32,354 bases of DNA from NCBI GenBank assembly GCA_937873245.1, contig CALMVY010000088.1, positions 1-32,354 on the forward strand. Direction: 5' to 3'. Numbering within the stretch: position 1 is the first letter of the stretch; each line of letters opens with the position of its first letter. This DNA is from an uncultured Arthrobacter sp. Lineage in GTDB: Bacteria > Actinomycetota > Actinomycetes > Actinomycetales > Micrococcaceae. Below, piece after piece: positions 7,257-15,368 of the stretch. The notes beneath the pieces were generated by a model. The model was given only the letters and a program-made list of their open reading frames with translations, was not told where the DNA came from and made no database searches. The position numbers and the translations under genes were made by a program.

Positions 7257-7464
7257 CGCCCCCGCGGCGGGGATCCGTGCGGCCACTGGGCGGGGACGGC
7301 GTTCGGGCAAATTCGCGCCGAATTTGCGTCCCGCCAGTGTTGCGGAGCCTCACCGGGGCCGGATTCGGGCTACCCTCGAAAGCATGCCGGTATGGTCCAG
7401 GACGTCCCGCGCGAGCACGGAAAACGTGAGCAGAGTAAACGCGAGCACAGAAAAGAAGGCAGCA
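7257..7464 (+). promoter_or_regulatory. upstream region and probable promoter of the large helicase-like gene
   Basis: This stretch holds no gene I can support. A TACCCT hexamer at 7371-7376 is a plausible -10 element; it lies 7 nt before an in-frame ATG at 7384, and a transcript starting there would have an 80-nt leader to the preferred GTG at 7465. AGAAGG at 7454-7459 is the ribosome binding site for that GTG. The remaining G/C-rich sequence shows nothing else. Confidence 0.5.
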
Positions 7465-10400
7465 GTGTCAGTTGGTCAAGGCCACCCCGAGGGCTCCGAG
7501 GAGCTTAGGAAATGGCTGTCGGGGCTCAAACCCGTCACCGGAGCAGACACCATGCTGCGCTTCACTAAGACGCCTGAAGGCTCCATCGACCTGACCCACG
7601 CCCATCCTTCCGGCCTGGCGCAGCTCATGGCCGGCCGGCGCACCCGGCTCTCCACCCTGATCCGTGACCACCAGCAGTACGTCGTCGCCGCGCGGGCGTC
7701 GCGCAACCTGCGGTCCAAGATCTTCGAACTCGCCAACGACCGCGGCATCGACGCGGGGTACTTCTCGGCAGGAACGGTCGTCTGGACGTCCGCCGTGGGA
7801 GGCAAACCGCAGCGGGTCTCCGCCCCCGTCATGCTGGCCGCCATCTCCCTCACGGTCCGGCCGGGCGAGGACGACTACGAGCTGCAACTGACCGAACAGG
7901 CCAAGATCAACCCTGCGCTGGTCCGGCACCTGAAGACCATCCACGGGATCGTCTTCGACGTCAACGCTGTAACCCGCATGGCCTACAGCACCGCCCGGTT
8001 TGATCCGCAGCCGGTCCTCGACCGCCTTGGCACCCTCATCCAGCCGATCCACGGCGCCGAGGTCGAGCACAACCTCCTGGTCTCCACCTTCGCCGATCTG
8101 TCCGGAAGCCTCGACGACCCGTGGATCAACGGGAACCATCCCCTCGTGACGGCGCTGGGCCGCGCCGCCGCCGGCGGGGCGGTGGAGGTTCCCGAGCTCA
8201 AGAAGGGGCGCTTCCCGAGCACCGACGAGCGGGATCCCGCCGATGAACTGCTGCTGCTCGACGCCGACACCGACCAGCAGTACGTCGTCGACGCCGTCCG
8301 CGCCGGGGACTCGCTCGTGGTCAGCAGTCCGCCGGGCACCGGCCAGACCCAGACCGCCATCAACACCATCGGTGCGTTGGTGGATGCCGGAAAAACCGTC
8401 CTGGTGGTGGGGGACCGGCGTGCCAGCCTGGGCGAGATCTCCGCCGAGCTGGACACCCTGGGGTTGGACTCCACCCTGTTCCAGCTCGCCGGCAATGTCA
8501 CCCCTTTGCAGCTCAAAGGCCAGCTGGTCCGGGCGATTGTGCGCAACGAAAAGTCGCTCGAGCCCCAGCTCAGCAACCTGCACACCACTCTGATCGAGCA
8601 CCGTCACGCCCTGCGGGACCACGTCGCGTCGCTGCACAACGTCCGCCAGCGGTGGGGCTGCTCGCCGTACGAGGCCATGCAGTCGCTGGCCGAGCTGACT
8701 TCCATTCAGCCTGCACCGGCCACCACCGTCCGGCTCAAGCGCAGCGTGCTGGACAACATCCGGGACCGCGAGGAACTGGCCGGGCGGCTCCGTCGGGCGG
8801 CCGAACTGGGAAGCTTCAGCCGGGCGTCGACCACCAGCCCCTGGCACGGCGCCCGCCTCCTGACCCGCAAGGAAACCCAGGAAGCCCAGCAGGTGGCCCG
8901 CTCCGTGGCCCGGAAGCTTCCGGAACTGCGCGAACTGATGAACGGCGTCGCCGAACATGCGGAGATCCGCCTTGGCCGCACGTTTGCCGAGTGGGGCGAC
9001 CAGGTTGAGCTCCTCGTCGCGGTGCGCGAAAGCCTCGACAAGTTCACCCCGGACATCTTCGACCGTCCGGTCCACGACCTCATTTCCGCCACTGCCGCCT
9101 CCTCCTGGCGCCGCGAACGGAACATCGAGATGCCGTCCATGCAGCGCTCCCGCCTGCGCCGGGTGGCGAAGGAATATGTCCGCCCGGGCGTCCACATCGC
9201 CGACCTCCACAGCTCACTCGTCCTCGTCCAGGAGCAGCGGGCCGCGTGGTCCGACTACGCCACGACCCAGCGCCATCCGGCGGTCCCGTCCGGTCTGGCG
9301 GAGATCATTGGCCTGTACCGCGAGCTGGAAGCAGAACTGGCCGAATTGGGCCAGGCCGTCAGGCACACAGCGGCGGGCGGCGAGTTGCACAGCACGCCCT
9401 ATGAGCAGCTCATGGAACGCCTCGAGCGGCTGGTCGCGGACACGGGAACGCTGGAGACGCTGCCGGAGCGGACGCTCCTTGTGGAGAACATGCGCGAGCA
9501 TGGCCTCGGCGAACTTCTCGCAGACCTCGCAGAACGCGAAGTTCCGGCCGGGTCCGTGGCTGCGGAGCTCGAGCTCGCCTGGTGGCAGTCGGCGCTGGAA
9601 GCCATGATCAGCGGCGATGATTACCTGGCTATGTCCGACGGCGACGCCCTGCGCCAGCTGGAAGCCGAGTACCGTCTCGCGGACAACGCCCACATCGCCA
9701 GCGGCGCAGCCCGGCTGCGCTGGAAGCTTGCCGAACGCTGGCGGGCCGCCCTCGCGGAGCACCCGCGCCAGGCGGAACTGCTGCGGAGCCTCCTCAAGGA
9801 CGGCAGGGTCACCCTGTCCGCCCTGACGGGGCAGGCCCCGGAACTGCTGCCCATGCTGGTGCCCGTGTGGTCGGTCAGCCCCTATCTCCTGACGGCGGTC
9901 CTGCCGGCGACACAGCGGTTCGACGCCGTCGTCATCCTTGACGCCGAGGCGACGTCGCTGCAAGCCGTCCTGCCGGCCGTCGCCCGCGCCAAACAGATCA
10001 TTGCCTTTGGTGACGACCGGATTGCCAGCCCGCGGACCTTCACCGTCAGTGTGGAGCGGCTCGCCGCCGGCGAGAGCTCCCACCAGGGCGTGGAGAGCGC
10101 GTACAAGGCGCTGTCGGCCGTATTGCCGGTCTGGAACCTGCGGACCGTCTACCGTGCCGTTGACGAAGACCTCGTGCGGCAACTGAGCAAGGGCTTCTAC
10201 GACAACGGGCTGCGCCGGTTGCCCGAAGGCCAGTCCGCCACGGGGCTGGACCGCGCCCTGACGGTCGAATACCTGCCGGACGGCACGGGACTGCCCAGCG
10301 CGGACCACGACGGCGTCGAATCCGTCGTGGCCGAGGTAAACCGGGCGGTGGAACTTGTCTTCGAACACGCCCGCCTGCGGCCGCGGACGTCGCTGGCTGT

Positions 10401-11595
10401 CGTCACCGGCAGTCTCCGGCACGCGGCCCGGATCGGCGAGTCCATCCGGCTGCAGCTGCCCAACCATCCGCTGCTGGCCGGCTTCTTCACGGCCGGGGAC
10501 GAATCATTCCGGGTGGTTGATCTGGAACGCGCCCAGGGCCTGGTCCGCGATCACGTGATCTTCTCACCGGGTTACGGCCGCACCCCGCACGGGCGTGCGC
10601 TCCATAGCCTCGGTCCGCTGTCCGCGGACGGGGGACGTGCCAGGTTCGCCCTCGCCATGACGCGGGCACGCCGGTCCCTGCACGTGTTGAGCTGCTTCCG
10701 TCCCGAGGATCTCGACGTGACCCGGCTGAGCCACGGCGCGGTGGATTTCTACGAGCTGCTGGACCGGGAAATCGCGGGCAACTCCGATCTGGGCAGCCCG
10801 GCGTCGCGCGCCGCCGCCAGCGAACAGGCCTTGGGGGCAGATCCCCTCGTGGCTGACCTCGGCGACCGGCTCCGTGCCCGGGGCGCCCGGGTCTGGCACC
10901 AGTACGACGGCGTCCTGAACATGGTGGCGGCAGCCGACCCGCTGAGCACCCTCGGGCAGGAGGACGCCGACATTCCCCGGCCCGTTGCGATTGAGTCCGA
11001 CGGCACCGAGCAGTACCGCCGGCTGACCGTCCGCGAACGCAGCAGGCTCCGCCCGCAGCTTCTGGAGCGACTCGGCTGGCGTTACATGCCACTATGGACC
11101 ATAGAGGTCTTCACCGATCCCTCGGCCTGCGCCGACCGCATCGGCGGCTACCTCGGCCTGGAAAAACCGTCCATAACGCACCGGAAGCAGGCCTCGCCGG
11201 GATTCTTTGACGACGACGTCGAGAACCTGGCCGTCAACGAAGCGCAAGCCGCCGAGGAGCGGTCCATGTCCGGGAAGCCGGATGGCGCACAACAGCACAG
11301 AACAGATCAGGGCAGTAAGGAGGCCGGCGGCATGACTGCAGACGGCGGTACCCGGAACGACGGGGATACCCGGGACGACGACGGTACCCGAAACGACGCG
11401 GGTAGCCTGAACAGCGATGAAATCCGGGACAGTGGCCGGGACAACGCTTCGCAGCAGTCCGCACCGGCGGCGGTCCCTGCCGGCGTGCTGCCGAACAAGG
11501 CCGCTGAAGACGATCCGCGGCGCTGGGGCGACGAGCCCGGAGGCTACGACCACGACTCCTGGCTCCAGGAACAGAAGCCTCCGCACTGGGGTTAG
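7465..11595 (+). CDS. large UPF1-like helicase/nuclease-fold protein with eroded ATPase motifs
   Basis: A 1376-residue protein. An N-terminal DUF4011-like region (about residues 10-190, with LRFTKTPEGSIDLTHAHPSG) leads into a superfamily 1 UPF1-like helicase core split by a long helical insert (about 360-760). A C-terminal region (about 1130-1235) resembles the MTES_1575-type PD-(D/E)XK nuclease domain found on such helicases. Key residues look lost: Walker A reads PPGTGQTQT with Gln294 where Lys is needed; Walker B reads VILDAEA (Asp826 kept, next residue Ala); motif III GDPKQ is GDDRI (849-853); motif V is AQGLVRD instead of QGxE. Motif VI MTRAR (1065-1069) survives. In the nuclease part ESDG (1177-1180) is kept, but Asn1152 stands where the first Asp is expected. 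The tail carries six-residue repeats and ends in WLQEQKPPHWG. The GTG start is chosen for its ribosome binding site; an ATG at 7384 would add 27 residues. The role is unknown; a nucleic-acid-binding scaffold is an inference. Confidence 0.8.
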   Translation: MSVGQGHPEGSEELRKWLSGLKPVTGADTMLRFTKTPEGSIDLTHAHPSGLAQLMAGRRTRLSTLIRDHQQYVVAARASRNLRSKIFELANDRGIDAGYFSAGTVVWTSAVGGKPQRVSAPVMLAAISLTVRPGEDDYELQLTEQAKINPALVRHLKTIHGIVFDVNAVTRMAYSTARFDPQPVLDRLGTLIQPIHGAEVEHNLLVSTFADLSGSLDDPWINGNHPLVTALGRAAAGGAVEVPELKKGRFPSTDERDPADELLLLDADTDQQYVVDAVRAGDSLVVSSPPGTGQTQTAINTIGALVDAGKTVLVVGDRRASLGEISAELDTLGLDSTLFQLAGNVTPLQLKGQLVRAIVRNEKSLEPQLSNLHTTLIEHRHALRDHVASLHNVRQRWGCSPYEAMQSLAELTSIQPAPATTVRLKRSVLDNIRDREELAGRLRRAAELGSFSRASTTSPWHGARLLTRKETQEAQQVARSVARKLPELRELMNGVAEHAEIRLGRTFAEWGDQVELLVAVRESLDKFTPDIFDRPVHDLISATAASSWRRERNIEMPSMQRSRLRRVAKEYVRPGVHIADLHSSLVLVQEQRAAWSDYATTQRHPAVPSGLAEIIGLYRELEAELAELGQAVRHTAAGGELHSTPYEQLMERLERLVADTGTLETLPERTLLVENMREHGLGELLADLAEREVPAGSVAAELELAWWQSALEAMISGDDYLAMSDGDALRQLEAEYRLADNAHIASGAARLRWKLAERWRAALAEHPRQAELLRSLLKDGRVTLSALTGQAPELLPMLVPVWSVSPYLLTAVLPATQRFDAVVILDAEATSLQAVLPAVARAKQIIAFGDDRIASPRTFTVSVERLAAGESSHQGVESAYKALSAVLPVWNLRTVYRAVDEDLVRQLSKGFYDNGLRRLPEGQSATGLDRALTVEYLPDGTGLPSADHDGVESVVAEVNRAVELVFEHARLRPRTSLAVVTGSLRHAARIGESIRLQLPNHPLLAGFFTAGDESFRVVDLERAQGLVRDHVIFSPGYGRTPHGRALHSLGPLSADGGRARFALAMTRARRSLHVLSCFRPEDLDVTRLSHGAVDFYELLDREIAGNSDLGSPASRAAASEQALGADPLVADLGDRLRARGARVWHQYDGVLNMVAAADPLSTLGQEDADIPRPVAIESDGTEQYRRLTVRERSRLRPQLLERLGWRYMPLWTIEVFTDPSACADRIGGYLGLEKPSITHRKQASPGFFDDDVENLAVNEAQAAEERSMSGKPDGAQQHRTDQGSKEAGGMTADGGTRNDGDTRDDDGTRNDAGSLNSDEIRDSGRDNASQQSAPAAVPAGVLPNKAAEDDPRRWGDEPGGYDHDSWLQEQKPPHWG
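11347..11418 (+). repeat. four 18-bp imperfect tandem repeats in the helicase-like gene
   Basis: Four 18-nt units encode GTRNDG, DTRDDD, GTRNDA and GSLNSD in the disordered tail. The first and third share most of GGTACCCGGAACGACG. Confidence 0.75.
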
Positions 11596-11599
11596 GGAC

Positions 11600-11637
11600 G
11601 GACGCGTCCTGCGCCTTCGGCCTCCGCACTTGCGGAG
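11600..11637. terminator. small hairpins in the convergent gap
   Basis: Between the converging helicase-like gene and SAF-protein gene, CTCCGC-ACTT-GCGGAG (11622-11637) forms a 6-bp hairpin. It is preceded by the palindrome GGACGCGTCC (11600-11609). Either could help end transcription from both sides; no T-tract is present. Confidence 0.35.
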
Positions 11638-11667
11638 TTCCGGACGGGCTCCGGCGGCTCATCCCGG

Positions 11668-12513
11668 CTAGCCCGGCACGGCCCCCACAAGGACGAAGAA
11701 CAGTTTCCCCTGGGTGGACGCGCCAGCGAGACGGCGTGCCTGATCGGCATCGGCAGCGACGACCATGAGGCCTTCCGTTTCCCCGGCGGCCAGCCATTGG
11801 CCCGACTCGCTGCCGTGCTCGGAGGTCCACAGCACCGGCACTGCCGCAGCCAGCACCTGGGACGCAGCCGTTTGGTCAAAGCTGTCGCCGGTGGTCATGA
11901 CCACGTTGACGAGCTGTCCGGGGGAGAGCAATTGGATTGATGCGGGATCGGCCATCCGGAGCGGTACCGCGGCAGTTCCCGGCGGGCTTCCCGCCAGAAG
12001 GCCGGGCCCAAGGAGTTGGGAATCGGACAGCAACTGGCCCTGGCGGAGCGCCACAGCGAGCTGTTTGCCTTGAGGGGATTCGTTGCTGCCAAAGCTGCCC
12101 GGGGGCACCAGGCTGCGCGGGATGTCCAGCAAGGTCAGGTCTTCCGGCCCGAGTGTATCCCCGGCCGGCAGATCCTTTGCCACGGCGAACGCAGAGACGG
12201 TGTAGGCAGGGTCGGGCGTGAGCTGTTGAACCGTGATGCCGGCCGCGATGCACAGCAGCAGTGCCACAGCCAGCCGCCGGTTGCGCGCCAGCCAGCGGAC
12301 CATACGGCGGGAGGGCCGGGCATCGGGTCTACGCCCCCGCCGTGGACTCCCTGAATGCGGCTGGCTGGAGCTTCGCCCCGGGGAACGGCCGCCGCTCCTG
12401 AGAACGGAGGAGGGACGCAAGGGGCCACGAACCGACAGACGAAGAAATGCCGCAGGGAAGGTGCCGACTGTGAAGTGGACGGCGGGCGGGACGGACCTCG
12501 CAGTGATAGCCAT
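11668..12513 (-). CDS. SAF-domain membrane-anchored protein (CpaB/RcpC-like)
   Basis: A 281-residue protein. A long basic, Ser/Pro/Arg-rich cytoplasmic N terminus (residues 1-78) leads to one transmembrane helix (about 80-97, LAVALLLCIAAGITVQQL) and an extracytoplasmic SAF domain. The SAF part starts at about residue 106 (VSAFAVAKDLPAGDTLGPEDLTLLDIPRSLVP) and continues through LRQGQLLSDSQLL. SAF domains occur in flagellar FlgA and in CpaB/RcpC proteins of Flp pili, but no pilus genes are nearby, so a pilus role is unproven. The ATG at 12513 is supported by TAGGGT ending 6 nt upstream; an internal ATG at 12303 (residue 71) is the alternative. The gene lies downstream of the FmdB-like gene in the same direction with a gap of about 120 bp. 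Confidence 0.75.
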   Translation of the reverse strand: MAITARSVPPAVHFTVGTFPAAFLRLSVRGPLRPSSVLRSGGRSPGRSSSQPHSGSPRRGRRPDARPSRRMVRWLARNRRLAVALLLCIAAGITVQQLTPDPAYTVSAFAVAKDLPAGDTLGPEDLTLLDIPRSLVPPGSFGSNESPQGKQLAVALRQGQLLSDSQLLGPGLLAGSPPGTAAVPLRMADPASIQLLSPGQLVNVVMTTGDSFDQTAASQVLAAAVPVLWTSEHGSESGQWLAAGETEGLMVVAADADQARRLAGASTQGKLFFVLVGAVPG

Positions 12514-12519
12514 GGTGCG

Positions 12520-12525
12520 ACCCTA
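12520..12525 (-). promoter_or_regulatory. -10 element TAGGGT of the SAF-protein gene
   Basis: Read on the minus strand, TAGGGT is followed by CGCACC and then the ATG at 12513. This is the same 6-nt spacing as at other leaderless starts in the window and favours the long form of the protein. Confidence 0.45.
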
Positions 12526-12635
12526 CGCATCGGCAGAAACGCCGGGCAGAGGAGCTTCGGGCTATGTGGAGAAAGGTCCAATCAACCGAGGCCAGACGAC
12601 AACCCGTTGCTGGACGACAGGTCTTCGGAAAGTTC

Positions 12636-12893
12636 CTAGCCTGCGGAAGCTGCGGCGGGCGCCGGAGTTGTCGTCGGGGCAGGAGCCGGGGCCGGGGAAA
12701 CCGTGCTGCCCTTGGCATCGCGTGAGTCGGTCCGGTAGAAGCCGGAACCCTTGAAGACAACGCCGACGCTGTTGAACTTCTTGCGAAGCGTTCCCTGGCA
12801 CTCGGGGCAGGACGTGAGGGAGCTGTCGGTGAACGACTGCACGATCTCGAAGGCGTGGCTGCAGTCCTTGCAGGCGTATGCATACGTGGGCAC
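12636..12893 (-). CDS. FmdB/Ruc-type zinc-ribbon protein
   Basis: An 85-residue protein with an FmdB-type zinc ribbon: C8-x2-C11 in YAYACKDC and C29-x2-C32 in SCPECQ, followed by KKFNSVGVVFKGSGFYRTDSR. The C-terminal 25 residues are a disordered Pro/Ala/Thr tail. Mycobacterium tuberculosis Rv0991c (Ruc), a redox-regulated chaperone with an unstructured C terminus that is co-regulated with hsp60 and hsp70, has this layout and the same neighbours (cyclo-ligase Rv0992c, galU Rv0993). I infer orthology, so a function as an oxidation-activated holdase working with DnaK is likely but not shown here. The GTG start has AGGAGG 8 nt upstream. A CIRCE-like operator 85-112 nt upstream supports heat-shock control through HrcA. 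Confidence 0.85.
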   Translation of the reverse strand: MPTYAYACKDCSHAFEIVQSFTDSSLTSCPECQGTLRKKFNSVGVVFKGSGFYRTDSRDAKGSTVSPAPAPAPTTTPAPAAASAG

Positions 12894-12978
12894 TGGAAAT
12901 CCTCCTCTGGAACAAACGAGCAGGTCCCGTGCTGCCGGTCTGGATCACTGCCGGCATGTCACCGGCGCAATCCGTCAC

Positions 12979-13005
12979 TTAGCAGTCGCAGGGCCTGAGT
13001 GCTAA
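12979..13005. promoter_or_regulatory. CIRCE-like operator (HrcA binding site)
   Basis: TTAGCAGTC, nine bases, then GAGTGCTAA. The consensus CIRCE element is TTAGCACTC-N9-GAGTGCTAA, so 17 of 18 arm positions match; the spacer is exactly 9. It lies between the stop of the cyclo-ligase gene and the FmdB/Ruc gene, directly downstream of the -10 element, the usual place for HrcA repression. Confidence 0.85.
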
Positions 13006-13010
13006 TTCTA
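13005..13010 (-). promoter_or_regulatory. -10 element TAGAAT of the FmdB/Ruc gene
   Basis: On the minus strand TAGAAT abuts the CIRCE arm TTAGCACTC, sharing one base. HrcA bound there would block RNA polymerase. No clear -35 is visible; the transcript would carry a leader of about 105 nt. Confidence 0.5.
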
Positions 13011-13038
13011 TCACCCCGGCCGTGCGCCCCCTTTAGGG

Positions 13039-13674
13039 CTATGGCTGCAGCCGGAACACGCCGCCGGGGGTCAGGGCGGCGGCCACCTTGCGGTCGAAAG
13101 ACTCCGCCGGGATGCTGCCGGCAGGCAGCACTTCGCTGTCAAAAACGACGGCGGCTGTCGGCAGGTGCGGCAACAACGCGCCGTCGGGCGTCTTGGCCCG
13201 GCGCGGCAGGAGGGCGGCCAGCGCCGTCAGGAACTTGTCGTAGTACCCGCCGCCCTGACCGATCCGGTTCCCTGATAAGTCGACGGCGGTGGCAGGCAGG
13301 AAGATCCCGTGCGCGTGCAGCATAACGGCTGTGTCGTGGCGTTCCCCTACGGGCTCCTGGATGGGCGCGTAGCGGCTCCTGACGGAGTCGGAGGCCGGCG
13401 TCCAGTACACCCAGCTCAGCGCCAGCCCGGGCTCGCAGACCGGTAGCAGCAGGCTGTGCCCCGCCTCATGCAACGCCGTCAGCAGGGGAAGGGTCGGCGG
13501 CTCGGACCCCACGCCGAGATAGGCCGCGAAGATGCCCGGGCGGCCTTCGGTCAGGCTGGAAGCCCACGCAAGGCCATGCCGGGCAATGCCCGCCCCGGCG
13601 CTCGCAAGGCCGGCATGTGTCAGTGCGGCGCGCCCGGCCCGGTGTGCGGCCCGGATCTGTTCCTTGGATTCCAT
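13039..13674 (-). CDS. 5-formyltetrahydrofolate cyclo-ligase
   Basis: A 211-residue cytoplasmic enzyme that converts 5-formyl-THF to 5,10-methenyl-THF with ATP. The signature GNRIGQGGGYYDKFL lies at residues 135-149, with the phosphate-binding glycines and Tyr/Asp/Lys of the active site. The N-terminal KEQIRAAHRAGRAAL helix and AVVFDSEVLPAGSIPAESFDRKV near the C terminus are also typical. Length is normal. It starts with ATG at 13674, about 96 bp from the divergent galU start, and precedes the FmdB/Ruc gene on the same strand. The pairing is the same as Rv0992c-Rv0991c in M. tuberculosis, so some co-transcription is likely in addition to the HrcA-controlled promoter between them. Confidence 0.92.
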   Translation of the reverse strand: MESKEQIRAAHRAGRAALTHAGLASAGAGIARHGLAWASSLTEGRPGIFAAYLGVGSEPPTLPLLTALHEAGHSLLLPVCEPGLALSWVYWTPASDSVRSRYAPIQEPVGERHDTAVMLHAHGIFLPATAVDLSGNRIGQGGGYYDKFLTALAALLPRRAKTPDGALLPHLPTAAVVFDSEVLPAGSIPAESFDRKVAAALTPGGVFRLQP

Positions 13675-13758
13675 GACGCCTCGTCCCTTAGCGTGATGCG
13701 GCCGGGAAGCGGAGGTTTCCGGCGGCTCGAATGATTACCCAATGTTTGGTCCCTCCGT

Positions 13759-13764
13759 TAGATT
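13759..13764 (+). promoter_or_regulatory. -10 element TAGATT of galU
   Basis: TAGATT ends 6 nt before the galU GTG. TTACCC at 13735-13740 is a possible -35 with 18-nt spacing. A leaderless transcript is predicted. Confidence 0.55.
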
Positions 13765-13770
13765 AGTCGG

Positions 13771-14688
13771 GTGACTACACTCAACGCTCCCGTCCGCAAG
13801 GCCGTCATCCCCGCAGCCGGCCTCGGTACCAGGTTCCTTCCGGCCACCAAGGCCATGCCCAAGGAAATGCTCCCTGTCGTGGACAAGCCGGCCATCCAGT
13901 ACGTCGTCGAGGAAGCCGTCAACGTCGGCCTGAACGACATCCTGATGATCACCGGACGCAACAAGCGCGCGCTGGAAGACCACTTTGACCGCGTCCCCGC
14001 GCTGGAAGCCACCCTCGAGGACAAGGGGGACACCGCCAAGCTCGAGTCCATCCAGGCTGCCAGCAACCTGGGCGACATCCACTACGTGCGCCAGGGCGAT
14101 CCCATGGGCCTGGGCCACGCCGTCCTCCGCGCCAAGCAGCACGTAGGTTACGAACCGTTCGCTGTCCTGCTGGGCGATGACCTGATCGACGCCCGCGACG
14201 AACTGCTCAGCACCATGATCGAAGTCCAGGCCAAGACCGGCGGTTCGGTTGTCGCCCTGATCGAGGTGGACCCGTCCCAGATCAGCGCCTACGGCTGCGC
14301 CGACGTCCAGGCGATCGAGGGTGAAGAGTATGTCCGGATCAACCAGCTCGTGGAGAAGCCCGACGTCGACGACGCCCCGTCCAACCTCGCCGTGATTGGC
14401 CGCTACGTCCTCCACCCGGCGGTCTTCGAGGTTCTGGAACGCACCGAGCCCGGCCGTGGCGGCGAAATCCAGCTGACGGACGCCCTCCAGGAACTCTCGG
14501 CAGGAGACGGCGAAGGCTATGGCGTGTACGGCGTCGTCTTCCGTGGCCGCCGCTACGACACCGGCGACAAGCTCAGCTACCTCAAGGCCTGCGTGCAGCT
14601 GGCCTGTGACAGCGAAGACCTGGGCCCCGGCCTGCGGGAATGGCTGCCCGAGTTCGCCGCCAGCCTCGCGCCAAGCCTGACCAAATAA
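13771..14688 (+). CDS. galU: UTP-glucose-1-phosphate uridylyltransferase
   Basis: A 305-residue nucleotidyltransferase that makes UDP-glucose from UTP and glucose-1-phosphate for cell-wall and capsular sugars and trehalose. The nucleotide-binding motif PAAGLGTRFLPATKAMPKEM covers residues 14-33, with the catalytic Arg21 and Lys32. LGDDLID marks the metal-binding site, and EKPDVDDAPSNLAVIGRYV and FRGRRYDTGDKLSYL are further family signatures. Length is normal. The GTG start follows the -10 element by 6 nt. The gene is divergent from the cyclo-ligase gene and is followed within 6 bp by an acetyltransferase gene, an order also seen in M. tuberculosis except that moeA lies between them there. Confidence 0.95.
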   Translation: MTTLNAPVRKAVIPAAGLGTRFLPATKAMPKEMLPVVDKPAIQYVVEEAVNVGLNDILMITGRNKRALEDHFDRVPALEATLEDKGDTAKLESIQAASNLGDIHYVRQGDPMGLGHAVLRAKQHVGYEPFAVLLGDDLIDARDELLSTMIEVQAKTGGSVVALIEVDPSQISAYGCADVQAIEGEEYVRINQLVEKPDVDDAPSNLAVIGRYVLHPAVFEVLERTEPGRGGEIQLTDALQELSAGDGEGYGVYGVVFRGRRYDTGDKLSYLKACVQLACDSEDLGPGLREWLPEFAASLAPSLTK

Positions 14689-14693
14689 CTCCC

Positions 14694-15314
14694 GTGGGGG
14701 GCAGCTTCAACTGGCCGGTGACCCTTGAGTGCGGCGACCTCGTGTTGCGCCCCATCCGGTACCGGGACCGCAAGGAGTGGACCCAGGTCCGCTCCCGCAA
14801 CAGCGAGTGGCTGGCCCCCTGGGAAGCGTCCAACCCCGTTCCCGGGGGCGGCCTTCCCGACTACCGCCAGATGGTGCGTTCCCTCAAGGCCCAGGCCGCC
14901 CAGGCAACGGCTTTGCCGTTCCTCATCACCGCTTGGACCCCCGGTTTCCGTGAACCCGTGATCGTGGGCCAACTGACGGTGTCCTCCATCGTGTGGGGCT
15001 CGGCGATGATGGCCACGCTTGGGTACTGGGTGGACAAGGACCGGGCTGGCCGGGGCATTGCCCCGACCGCTGTGGCACTGGCAACGGACTACTGCTTCCA
15101 GAGCCTTGGGCTGCACCGGATGGAGATCAACATCCGTCCTGAAAACGGACCCAGCCTGCGGGTGGTGGAGAAACTCGGCTTCCGGGACGAGGGCTACCGG
15201 CCCCGGTTCCTGCATATCAACGGCGAATGGGCGGACCACCGGAGCTTCGCTTTGACCTCCGAGGAAGTCCCCGGGGGGCTGCTGGCACGCTGGCAGCAGA
15301 GTCGCCCGGCGTGA
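14694..15314 (+). CDS. GNAT-family N-acetyltransferase, RimJ/RimL-like
   Basis: A 206-residue acetyl-CoA-dependent acetyltransferase. It starts with the RimJ-type element LVLRPIRYRDRKEWTQVRSR and continues to LTVSSIVWGSAMMATLGYWV (core strands). The acetyl-CoA pyrophosphate loop is DKDRAGRGIAPTAVALATDY, followed by LGLHRMEINIRPENGPSLRVVEKLGF. RimJ/RimL enzymes acetylate N termini of ribosomal proteins; the substrate here is unknown. It corresponds by position to Rv0995 of M. tuberculosis. The GTG at 14694, just after the galU stop, is preferred; an ATG at 14640 would add 18 residues and overlap galU. Neither has a strong ribosome binding site, so translational coupling to galU is likely. Confidence 0.88.
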   Translation: MGGSFNWPVTLECGDLVLRPIRYRDRKEWTQVRSRNSEWLAPWEASNPVPGGGLPDYRQMVRSLKAQAAQATALPFLITAWTPGFREPVIVGQLTVSSIVWGSAMMATLGYWVDKDRAGRGIAPTAVALATDYCFQSLGLHRMEINIRPENGPSLRVVEKLGFRDEGYRPRFLHINGEWADHRSFALTSEEVPGGLLARWQQSRPA

Positions 15315-15368
15315 GTGATCAGACCCCGCCTGACCAGCACATACGTCACTAATGCACGTGATTAACAG

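Noticed and set aside
7216..7464. N-terminal extension of the helicase-like protein from a start at 7216
   Set aside because: It would run through the 15-bp repeats just after the guaA terminator and has no ribosome binding site or conserved residues; the GTG at 7465 has AGAAGG.
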